Shown in pieces: positions 1-7,766 of a stretch of DNA of 19,622 bases. The position numbers and the translations under genes are program-made. This stretch comes from JAVKDP01 sp040222185. Its GTDB lineage: Bacteria; Bacteroidota; Rhodothermia; Balneolales; Balneolaceae. The notes below the pieces were generated by a model. That model searched no databases, was not told where the DNA came from, and saw only the letters and a program-made list of their open reading frames with translations. Each line of letters begins with the position of its first letter. The stretch's first letter is position 1. Location of the stretch: positions 1 through 19,622 of the forward strand of contig JAVKDP010000046.1 in NCBI GenBank assembly GCA_040222185.1, read 5' to 3'.

Positions 1-234
1 CACTTCCATGAAGAAGTAATTAGATATGACCGGAACAACCGCCATTATGGTATTACTTTTCCGGCTCGCTAGCCCTTGCGCATAAGCCTGAGGATGATAT
101 CCCACCGCTTCAGCTATATCCAATACCTTTTTCCGTGTAGAATCAGAAACGCTGTCGCTTTGATTAAACACACGAGAAACGGTAGCAATGCTTACGCCTG
201 CTTTTTCTGCTATGTCGTATATAGTGGATGCCAC
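1..234 (-). CDS. LacI/CcpA-family transcriptional regulator, N-terminal part (cut by window edge)
   Basis: The first 78 residues of a LacI-family repressor are present and the rest lies left of the window. The start is a GTG at 232-234; an in-frame stop at 265-267 with no ATG in between makes it the best choice. The N-terminus (ASTIYDIAEKAGVSIATVSR) is the classic LacI helix-turn-helix. The recognition helix ATVSRV is identical to that of Bacillus CcpA, and a hinge with GLASRKS follows, including the Leu-Ala pair that in this family inserts at the central CpG of the operator. The regulator therefore should bind a cre-like site, and such a site is present at 12452-12465. The effector-binding domain is not visible, so the inducer is unknown; the family usually senses sugars or sugar phosphates. 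The gene follows the five-gene cluster on the same strand after 65 bp and may be co-transcribed with it. Confidence 0.93.
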   Translation of the reverse strand, partial: MASTIYDIAEKAGVSIATVSRVFNQSDSVSDSTRKKVLDIAEAVGYHPQAYAQGLASRKSNTIMAVVPVISNYFFMEV

Positions 235-252
235 AATAAATTGATTTAAATA

Positions 253-278
253 CGCGGGTACCCGTCAAGGCACCCGCG
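253..278 (-). terminator. GC-rich hairpin between the T9SS operon and lacI
   Basis: A perfect 7-bp inverted repeat CGCGGGT / ACCCGCG encloses a 12-nt loop. It begins 22 bp after the stop codon of the 862-residue protein gene. On the minus strand it is followed by TATTTAAATCAATTT, a broken T-tract, so it may be an inefficient intrinsic terminator. It ends 18 bp before the GTG start of the LacI gene, so on any read-through transcript it would lie just upstream of that start and could limit repressor synthesis. The nested palindrome CGGGTACCCG (255-264) offers a competing fold. Confidence 0.4.
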
Positions 279-299
279 AGAAAGTCTAAAGTAAATCGC

Positions 300-2888
300 T
301 TATTTGATAAGCGTCATTCTCTTGTTGCTTACAAAGCTACCAGCTTCAAGTCTGTAGATATACACACCTGAAGAAAGAGCTCTGGCATCAAATGCTACAG
401 AGTGAACTCCGTTTGTCATTGTTCTGCCATCGATAAGCGTAGCCACTTTTTGTCCCAACAGGTTGTATACAGCTAGTGTAACATTAGAAGCATTCGGTAA
501 GTTGAAGCTAATATTAGTAGTTGGGTTAAAAGGGTTTGGATAGTTTTGATCTAAACTGAATACTTCAGCAACACCACTCTCTTCTTCATTTGAAGTAGTC
601 ATTTGAGAGTAATCTGGAGGAGTATCCCAATCAAGATTTGTAGCCTGCCATGTTAGAGTTGGCATAGTAAATGTTGATGGCCATGTAACATCCAGGTTAG
701 CATCAATCATTGGCTGAACATACTGGTAATGTCTACGACCAGCAGCAAAACCACCACCGTTAGCAAATAGAGAACCATCTTCTGAAGTTGGCTCACCATA
801 AGCAATTCTAAAACCAATGTGGTTTAGAGTTGGAAGAGTTAGTTCTAAATCAAGCTCATAAACGCCATCTTCATCCGCGTCAGTAAATCTCAATCTTTCT
901 TTCTCTTCATCAGATGTATTAACGAAGTTTTCACCATTATCGCCAGGAACCGTAATTCCATTTGTTAATGCAAAGAAAGGAGTATCTACAAATAGATATA
1001 CTGAATCAGTTGCAGGCAGGAATGGCTGAGCTTCATTTTCTTCAGCTGCAGACATATCGATACTGAAAGTAACTGTAATAGCACCACCATCAACATTAGT
1101 TGAAGTAAGAAGAGCTTTTGGCTCTACACCATTATAGAATTCAGATCTTACTGGCTGATCAGCAGCGTCTTCGATAATAAATGTTCTATCTGCACCACCT
1201 GTAACACCAGGTTCTTCCCATCCTGAACCATCATGAGTAATTCCAGAAAGGAAGTTCTCACTTTCTTCGTCATCTCTGGAAGCATCCCATTTAACAAAGT
1301 ACTTGTATGCAACCTGAGTTTCAGCAACGGTAGTAAATGGCAAGTTACTAGCTTCGTAATTACCTGAGAAGGAATTGAATGCCATTTGGTTCTCACTGTT
1401 GTTCCATGCATTGAATGTACCCGTTACGAATACCGTATCAATAGAAGAATTGAAGAAACCAAGTCCTTCAAGGATACCAACATTAACTTCAAAGTTAAGA
1501 TTGGTTTCTAATATATCCTGGTCGCTAGGACGTGTATCACTAAAGTAAACCCAGTGAACTGTAGTATCAGCTGCAGGAATTGTGATAGGTCTGTCTGGTT
1601 GTGATTCCCATGTAACATCTCCACCACTTTCAATTACAAACTTGTAGTTGATAGATCCTTCAATTTTTGCAACAGAGTCTTTTTGAGCTCTTACAATACC
1701 TTCGTAGAATAAGTTCTTACCATTTGTTGCGCCTTCTGACAAGAAGTTTCCTGTTCCCCAGTCAGCTGCAAAGAATGCACCGTTTCCGCGAACACCAACT
1801 TTATCAGTTTCTGGATCAAAATCACCAACCTGAAGTTGAGCACCTACGTTAACACGGAAGAAAACAGTTACGCTATCAGATTCTGAAGTAAATGGTGCTG
1901 CACGAGTTTCAAACCATTGTAGTGGAAGTACTGTATCAGCTACTGCATCAGAATTAAGAATAAACTGGTTGTTTGCACCGCTTTCCCAACCTTGCTCTGT
2001 ACCGTTAACTAGTGGTGTTTCTGTATCCACACCAGCCCAGAACTTGTAGTTTAGCGTATCACCAGCAGTCATTTTGAAAGTGATAGTCCAGTAGTCGCCA
2101 CCGATATTCTCAGTAACCATACTTCCGCTATCCCATGTAATCATGCTTCCAAGTCCCGTACCTGCTGCATCAGAACCTTGTAATCCACCTCTAACCTGGA
2201 TTACGTGATCTTCCATTAGCGTATCAGGCATAGTAGCAGTATTAACATTGAATGTTACACTTACTGCACCTGTTTGGTAACCTAAGTTGCTGTTAAAATT
2301 TTGTTCTGCAACAATCCACTCAGAATCTTCTGCGTTTGTTCCGGCAGAAGCTGTCCAGTCTGCATTACCTGAAGTAACAGAAGGTTTTCTTAATAGAGTG
2401 TGATCTTTAGTAGCAGCAGTAACACCAGCTACATCCCAACCATCACCTGGATCGCCATTCCAATCACCAATTCTATCGATGACAGTAAATGCATCAGCAG
2501 CGCTGTCTCCCTGTACCAATGCAAATCCATCATCACCATTACTTAGGAAAGTGAACTCCATATCGGCTTTATCAAGAATTGCAGCATCCGCACTTGGATG
2601 AGCGATAATGAAAAACTCTCCTGGGGCGATATATGAACCCTCCGGAAAATCATTCCAAAACTCGTACTCTCCTACTACTGTAGGAGCATTTCCTACATTA
2701 GGAAAAGCGTACCCATCTAACCATACTGTATCTGCAGTAGGGTTGTATATCTCGAGTGCTTTATTATTACTGGAGCCCTCCTGAGCTTCAGAAAAGTAAA
2801 TACCCTGTGCAAAAGCACTCATACTTACCAATGCTACAAACATTGTAAGTACAGCCTGTAACACATTTTTTTTGGTAACTTTGTTCAT
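300..2888 (-). CDS. T9SS type A sorting-domain protein with lamin-tail domain and four beta-sandwich repeats
   Basis: 862 residues, with a signal peptide (1-27, ending SAFA-Q). Residues about 29-195 look like a lamin-tail domain (ALEIYNPTADTVWLDGYAF, GEFFIIAHP). Four modules follow, starting near 208, 338, 463 and 603, each opening with a V-x-F-x-V-[ND] strand. The third contains GTFNAWN, the signature seen in CBM20/CBM48-like and E-set starch-binding folds. Residues about 775-862 are a T9SS type A sorting domain, with NYPNPFNPTT, a VYNLLGQKV strand and the end KRMTLIK. The protein is thus predicted to be exported through the outer membrane and held at the surface or released. No catalytic motif was recognised, so binding or adhesion is more likely than hydrolysis. 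An AGG lies 9-11 nt before the ATG. It is the last gene of the cluster before lacI. Secretion is well supported; glycan binding is inference. Confidence 0.9.
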   Translation of the reverse strand: MNKVTKKNVLQAVLTMFVALVSMSAFAQGIYFSEAQEGSSNNKALEIYNPTADTVWLDGYAFPNVGNAPTVVGEYEFWNDFPEGSYIAPGEFFIIAHPSADAAILDKADMEFTFLSNGDDGFALVQGDSAADAFTVIDRIGDWNGDPGDGWDVAGVTAATKDHTLLRKPSVTSGNADWTASAGTNAEDSEWIVAEQNFNSNLGYQTGAVSVTFNVNTATMPDTLMEDHVIQVRGGLQGSDAAGTGLGSMITWDSGSMVTENIGGDYWTITFKMTAGDTLNYKFWAGVDTETPLVNGTEQGWESGANNQFILNSDAVADTVLPLQWFETRAAPFTSESDSVTVFFRVNVGAQLQVGDFDPETDKVGVRGNGAFFAADWGTGNFLSEGATNGKNLFYEGIVRAQKDSVAKIEGSINYKFVIESGGDVTWESQPDRPITIPAADTTVHWVYFSDTRPSDQDILETNLNFEVNVGILEGLGFFNSSIDTVFVTGTFNAWNNSENQMAFNSFSGNYEASNLPFTTVAETQVAYKYFVKWDASRDDEESENFLSGITHDGSGWEEPGVTGGADRTFIIEDAADQPVRSEFYNGVEPKALLTSTNVDGGAITVTFSIDMSAAEENEAQPFLPATDSVYLFVDTPFFALTNGITVPGDNGENFVNTSDEEKERLRFTDADEDGVYELDLELTLPTLNHIGFRIAYGEPTSEDGSLFANGGGFAAGRRHYQYVQPMIDANLDVTWPSTFTMPTLTWQATNLDWDTPPDYSQMTTSNEEESGVAEVFSLDQNYPNPFNPTTNISFNLPNASNVTLAVYNLLGQKVATLIDGRTMTNGVHSVAFDARALSSGVYIYRLEAGSFVSNKRMTLIK

Positions 2889-2937
2889 AGTTAACCTGTT
2901 TAGTTATTGTTATTAGTTCTGCTTTAGCAGTTTCTTT

Positions 2938-3963
2938 TTAAAAGAAAATCTGAATACTCATTTTGTTCACATCCCCTAAGTATTTATATCCATGGTAGGT
3001 GTAATTAAAGCCAACACTGAGGCTATTGTCCATTTTGTACTTTACACCAATACCCGCATTAAATTTCTCAATAGTATCATCCTGCCCAATATAGGGAATA
3101 CCACCTCGTAAGAATACCTGGTTATTCATTAACCCAAGTTCTGTACCAATACTTATGCTTTGTTCATTATTGCTTGGGTTATTTCCATCAATACTGAATG
3201 TAGCACTTAAATTTTTATTTTCAATTGCTGTCCATGCCAATCCAACTTTCAACATCAATGGTAAATCATAAGCATTAGTAACCAGTTTAGCATCTGGTTC
3301 GTAATTACCTTCAGCCGATTCATCCGGGTCAGATCCAATAATAAGATCGTTACCATCTAATTGAAGCTTTGATCCTACATTAGTTACGCTCACCCCAAAT
3401 CTAATTCCATAAAATGGAGTATCGTACATTGTACCAATATCGAAAGCTACCGTGGATGCAGATGTTTTTGCAATCTTTTCATACACCATTTTCACTGTTC
3501 CCCCAATAGAAAATTCCGGGATCAGGTATTGTGCATAAGAAGCTCCAAAAGTTACAGAGTATGCATTAAAAGTTCGGCCGGTCAACCCTTGTGCTTCAGC
3601 AGTAGTTTCTTCGAAATCACCATAATTGAGTGCAAGCACATGTACGCCAGCTACTCCCTTCTTTGTAGGTACAGCCACACCAAGGTAACTATGCGTCAAA
3701 TCCAGATACCAATCAGTAAACTCGACCTGTAACTGCCTGCTTTTAACATCAGATAATCCGGCAGGGTTTAATACCATTGCTGAGGGATCGTTTACAGTAG
3801 CGGCATAAGCTGTGATAGCTGAGGACCGGGCCCCAACAGGAATTCGCAGAAATTCAGCAGCAGTAGTCCCCACTTTAGAAAGTTGAGCCTGGGCATCAGT
3901 AGCTAGTAACAAACCACTGAGCAAGAAAAAGGATAAGATTGTTTTTTTCATTTTAATCATCAT
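2938..3963 (-). CDS. PorV/PorQ-family outer-membrane beta-barrel protein
   Basis: 341 residues with a signal peptide ending ATDAQAQ. The mature start (KVGTTAAEFLRIPVGARSS) and the following DPSAMVLNPAGLS are typical of the PorV/PorQ family, a FadL-like barrel group. The protein ends on a beta-signal-like aromatic (SIQIFF). Characterised PorV binds T9SS cargo after translocation and hands it to the attachment complex; PorQ acts with PorZ. Its start overlaps the stop of the upstream T9SS cargo gene by 4 nt (ATGA), which suggests translational coupling and a dedicated carrier-cargo pair. ATG codons at 3960 and 3951 are alternative starts; MKKTILSF from 3951 would give a neater signal peptide. 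It could equally be a paralogue with another role, since many such copies exist in these genomes. Confidence 0.85.
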   Translation of the reverse strand: MMIKMKKTILSFFLLSGLLLATDAQAQLSKVGTTAAEFLRIPVGARSSAITAYAATVNDPSAMVLNPAGLSDVKSRQLQVEFTDWYLDLTHSYLGVAVPTKKGVAGVHVLALNYGDFEETTAEAQGLTGRTFNAYSVTFGASYAQYLIPEFSIGGTVKMVYEKIAKTSASTVAFDIGTMYDTPFYGIRFGVSVTNVGSKLQLDGNDLIIGSDPDESAEGNYEPDAKLVTNAYDLPLMLKVGLAWTAIENKNLSATFSIDGNNPSNNEQSISIGTELGLMNNQVFLRGGIPYIGQDDTIEKFNAGIGVKYKMDNSLSVGFNYTYHGYKYLGDVNKMSIQIFF

Positions 3964-6900
3964 TTAATCACCGCGAATTTACCTACTTTCTCGCCTACTC
4001 CAGGTGCTTCAATATGGTACAGGTAAATACCATATGAGATTTCGAGATTATCTTTTGTGAGCATATTCCATATATATGTTCCACCAGAAAGGCTTGATTG
4101 CTCAATATTTATTTCACGAATCATAACCCCGGAAGAAGTGAATATTCTTAAGGTTGAAGGAGCCGGAACACCGGTAAAGTGAAGTTCTCTGTTTTGCTGC
4201 TTGTTTGTACTGGTAGCGCTGGCTTCAAATATATTCGTGACTACATATGGATTCGGAATAACCAGAATATCATCCAATTCGCTTTTCGCAGTATCTGCAT
4301 CAATTCTCGGGATGTTATCAGCATCAAACCTGAACTGAAACCTGTCATTTTGTGAAAATGGTTTGGTAGTAAAAATCTCAAGTGTATCTCCAGGTTCTGG
4401 ATTTACTGTAACTAATGAACCTTCAACCAAGCTTGGAGCCATCTCTACTTTGTAAGTCAATGTATCTTCAACACCCCTGTAATCTTCGATAAAGAAAAGT
4501 ACATCAGAACACCTACCATTGAATCCAGAAACAGCTGAAAGCTGACCAGGTACTGGCGGCACATAATTGCCAGGAACAATAATAGTTGGATGACATCTTT
4601 GTTGAGGTGAATTATTAACATTCAGATCACCATATGCATATCCAATTTCTTCGCCTGTATAAGTGTTACGGATCTTGAAGTTTGTTGGAATTGAAGGAAG
4701 TACCTGGAATATTCCTGGCGCAACCTCTACACTTTTTTCCGTCGATTGACCAAAACCAACATTATCCCCTACTATTATCTGGTAATCAGAAACTTTTGGA
4801 GCGCCTTCAACCGTGAATGTAAATGCATGTGGTTCAGCTGCATGATCAAATCTCCAACCAGATCTTTCTGTATTCAATCCAAATGTTTCAACATTACTAA
4901 GAGTAACAGTGAACCCTTCATTGATTGGATTACTCTCACCATTAAAACCTGTAGATCTTGAGATGAGCGTATCTATTGTTCCGTCTGTAATATTCCTTAG
5001 AGTGAAGTTCTTAGTTTTAAGAGTATCAGGATTACCTCCACCGCTAAATAAAGAATCCTCAAAAACCACATCATATAGATTATCAGGCTTGAGTTCGCTT
5101 GGATCAATAATATTTACTGTCACAGAACCACCAGGAGAGCCTGTAACAATAGCAGCTTCTGGAGTATCAGGACTAATATAACCCGCCTGGTCTCTGGAAG
5201 GCCGTACTTCTACTACATTTTCCCCGAATTGTACCGTGCCATCAGGGTTTAGAGATATTTTAACCGGAGATTCAGAAGGTGCAATTCCACCAGCTTCGTA
5301 TCCAAAATCATACGCTACTACTGCGTAGTAATACTTTCTACCGTTCACTACAGTATTATCTTCGTAAAATCTTTGCAGACCATTATCTCTACCCAGATTG
5401 TATTGAACACCATTTATTGGAATAGGGTGAAAACCAGAGATCCCATTTCTTTTGTCGAAAGTGGCGATTGGACTAAAAAATGCAGATGTCCCAAATCCAT
5501 CCGTTATTGTTCGGATTTCCTCGAAAGAAACATCAGTTGTTCTGTAAACCTTGTACCCTTCAAAATCATTACCATTTCCAGTAATTCTGTTTAGATATCT
5601 ATCAAAAGCATTTTCTGAATCTGTGTTCCAATACAAGGTAACCTTTCCATCACCCGCAACAGCTGTAACAACTGGAGGATTAGGAGCTACCGCAAACTGA
5701 TAATCAGCTTCATACGCATTAGTGGCTTCATCCAGGTTTCTGTTGGTTTGATCTCTGTCGTCTTGTGCTGTTTTTTCTGTTTGAGAAGCAGTTACTGCTA
5801 CCGCAAAACGTTCTGAAGCTCCTTGCCGTAATGGGAATAGACCCGATGAAACAAAGATATCAGAGTCAGTTCCTACATCTTCAACAAACTCTCCAGGAAT
5901 CAGATACGACAACCAAATATTAGCATCCTGATCGACTTGTAAGGCACCTGCATCAAATATGGTAACCCTTGATACACCGATTAAATCAGTTTCACTTACA
6001 TCTGTTTTATCAATGCTTGACTCGCCAGGAAATGATGTTCCGGCTCCTGAAGATGGTAATCCATCACCCTGGCCTTCACTTGGAGAATCAGGATCACCTT
6101 CAATCCCAACATCATCAATAGCAATATTCCAATCATTATCATTATCGAAGAAGTCATCTCTGCCTTCATCAATCATTGGAGCACTGGTATGATAGTTTTG
6201 TAATCTTCCTGAGTAGGTTGTATTAACTAACTCGGCAAAGTCAACATCTGAAGCAATTCGCGCACGGATGGTTTGGTTAGGAACTATCAACCCTCTGCTT
6301 AGAGTATCTCCTACTTCAAAGTATAAATAGTTTATCAAGCGAACAGGCCGTACTAAATCGAAATTTCCCGTTGCAGGATTTAAAGTGGTTTTTGTAAGAT
6401 GGTTTGGTCGGTTTTCATCAATTAGGCCATCAAAATCATTATCTAATCCATCAATATGAATTCCAAAGTCTGCATCAGCTTCGTCAAGAAGATCTTCTGT
6501 AACGTTGATGGTAGCGCCACTAAAATCCCATACTCGCCCTTGAGACGTAAACGGAGAACCATCATAAGTAGCAATTACCCGACTATTATCTTCCTGGATA
6601 AGTACTATTTTTTCACCAATGTTTATTGTTCTGCCTGTAAAATCAGCAGCTTCAAAATTTCTGATAACTGTATCAGCAAGTGTCTCATAACTATAGAATC
6701 CATCTGAAGTAGTTGTTAACGGAGTAAAAAGGCTGATTCCAGTTTCGGCATCATAAAAAGGACCATCAGCATCGTATGAGTCACTGTCACCATCATTATC
6801 AATACCATCAGTAGCATTGCCCGGGGTTTCAAGGAATTTAAGCCCCATTTCACCAATTGGGGTTCCGTCAAAGGCATTGCCTCCACTATTTCTGTCAGTA

Positions 6901-7763
6901 TCCGTCAAATACGCGATTGACCGGATATTATCAAATAAAGGAAGATCCGTTGGTCCACCCCCTGCTACGAAATCCGCTATCCAAAGTCCAAAAGCCATAC
7001 GAGGATAATCGTAGCTTGCATCATTTTTGATTTCAAAAATATTGAAGTGCGTAGGGCTCACAAGCGTTTGTGACCATGCAAGGACTCTGGCATCCAGAAC
7101 AATACCTAAGCCACCACGTGTTGGATCCGTTTGATCTGGCTGATACCTGGTACCATTGTAACGAGTATAAGTATCATCTCCCGCCTTATAATAAAACTCA
7201 ACATCAGCATTAAATTGATCTCTACCAAAGAAACCATTCCATGAACCAGCCCAGCCATCGCCACCATCTTCAAGCTTATCAGGCCAAATATCAGGCCAGG
7301 TATTTCCTAATGGAGATTCAGGACCACGATCACTTCGTGCTATTTCATCTGAGTCATCACGTACATAACCAACAATAGGGTTTAGAGACCAGTTTGTTCT
7401 ACCATCTCTACTTGTTCTGTAAGATGCCACATCAACCATAGGGAAAACATCGTCTTCAGGTGTTGACTGGTCAGGAACTTCAGTTCCAAACATCACACTC
7501 ATGAAGTACATATACTCACGGTTTGTATTTCTTGGGAACTCAAAAATAAGTTCGTTCAAACTATTGCTATTCCTTCTTCCTGCATGCCCGGTATTATGAT
7601 AGGTAGCTCTCAAAAGGTTACCATCCATAATCGAGGTTTTCCTGCGCTCAAATGAAGAACGCTCCTGACTTGGAACGTAATCCTGAGCAACCGTAATGGT
7701 TGTGAAACCAAGAAGTAAGGCTAGTGTAGATACAATTCTTAAATTCATTTTTTCTTTAATCAT
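3960..7763 (-). CDS. Large T9SS type A sorting-domain surface protein with Fn3-like domain
   Basis: 1267 residues with a signal peptide ending TTITVAQ. I do not recognise the N-terminal half (about 28-690). It holds acidic, EF-hand- or thrombospondin-3-like calcium-loop candidates near 319-334 (DGIDNDGDSDSYD), 438-451 (DGLDNDFDGLIDE) and 532-560 (DDFFDNDND). A fibronectin type III-like domain spans about 696-830 (VTLYWN, FEGYKVYRT, YYYAVVAYD). After more beta-rich sequence, a NPYVV motif (about 1171) leads into a T9SS type A-like C-terminal domain ending YGIYLYHIEAPGVGEKVGKF. The only two cysteines (1057 and 1085) could form a disulfide. The gene starts 3 bp after the receptor stop and overlaps the porV-like gene by 4 nt, so the three are probably coupled. 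No catalytic residues were recognised. A ligand-capturing partner of the receptor is one possible role. An alternative start is the ATG at 7748 (MNLRIVSTL). Confidence 0.9.
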   Translation of the reverse strand: MIKEKMNLRIVSTLALLLGFTTITVAQDYVPSQERSSFERRKTSIMDGNLLRATYHNTGHAGRRNSNSLNELIFEFPRNTNREYMYFMSVMFGTEVPDQSTPEDDVFPMVDVASYRTSRDGRTNWSLNPIVGYVRDDSDEIARSDRGPESPLGNTWPDIWPDKLEDGGDGWAGSWNGFFGRDQFNADVEFYYKAGDDTYTRYNGTRYQPDQTDPTRGGLGIVLDARVLAWSQTLVSPTHFNIFEIKNDASYDYPRMAFGLWIADFVAGGGPTDLPLFDNIRSIAYLTDTDRNSGGNAFDGTPIGEMGLKFLETPGNATDGIDNDGDSDSYDADGPFYDAETGISLFTPLTTTSDGFYSYETLADTVIRNFEAADFTGRTINIGEKIVLIQEDNSRVIATYDGSPFTSQGRVWDFSGATINVTEDLLDEADADFGIHIDGLDNDFDGLIDENRPNHLTKTTLNPATGNFDLVRPVRLINYLYFEVGDTLSRGLIVPNQTIRARIASDVDFAELVNTTYSGRLQNYHTSAPMIDEGRDDFFDNDNDWNIAIDDVGIEGDPDSPSEGQGDGLPSSGAGTSFPGESSIDKTDVSETDLIGVSRVTIFDAGALQVDQDANIWLSYLIPGEFVEDVGTDSDIFVSSGLFPLRQGASERFAVAVTASQTEKTAQDDRDQTNRNLDEATNAYEADYQFAVAPNPPVVTAVAGDGKVTLYWNTDSENAFDRYLNRITGNGNDFEGYKVYRTTDVSFEEIRTITDGFGTSAFFSPIATFDKRNGISGFHPIPINGVQYNLGRDNGLQRFYEDNTVVNGRKYYYAVVAYDFGYEAGGIAPSESPVKISLNPDGTVQFGENVVEVRPSRDQAGYISPDTPEAAIVTGSPGGSVTVNIIDPSELKPDNLYDVVFEDSLFSGGGNPDTLKTKNFTLRNITDGTIDTLISRSTGFNGESNPINEGFTVTLSNVETFGLNTERSGWRFDHAAEPHAFTFTVEGAPKVSDYQIIVGDNVGFGQSTEKSVEVAPGIFQVLPSIPTNFKIRNTYTGEEIGYAYGDLNVNNSPQQRCHPTIIVPGNYVPPVPGQLSAVSGFNGRCSDVLFFIEDYRGVEDTLTYKVEMAPSLVEGSLVTVNPEPGDTLEIFTTKPFSQNDRFQFRFDADNIPRIDADTAKSELDDILVIPNPYVVTNIFEASATSTNKQQNRELHFTGVPAPSTLRIFTSSGVMIREINIEQSSLSGGTYIWNMLTKDNLEISYGIYLYHIEAPGVGEKVGKFAVIK

Positions 7764-7766
7764 AGC

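Noticed and set aside
290..303. GTAAATCGCTTATT as a second cre site near lacI
   Set aside because: The core matches, but both outer TG and CA positions are wrong and it overlaps the stop codon of the T9SS gene.
1148..1411. Second minus-strand open frame inside the 862-residue protein gene
   Set aside because: It is out of frame with a well-supported repeat domain and shows no family resemblance.
2919..2930. CTGCTTTAGCAG hairpin between porV-like gene and the last T9SS gene as a terminator
   Set aside because: The stem is only 5 bp and no T-run follows on the minus strand; the genes are 49 bp apart and more likely co-transcribed.
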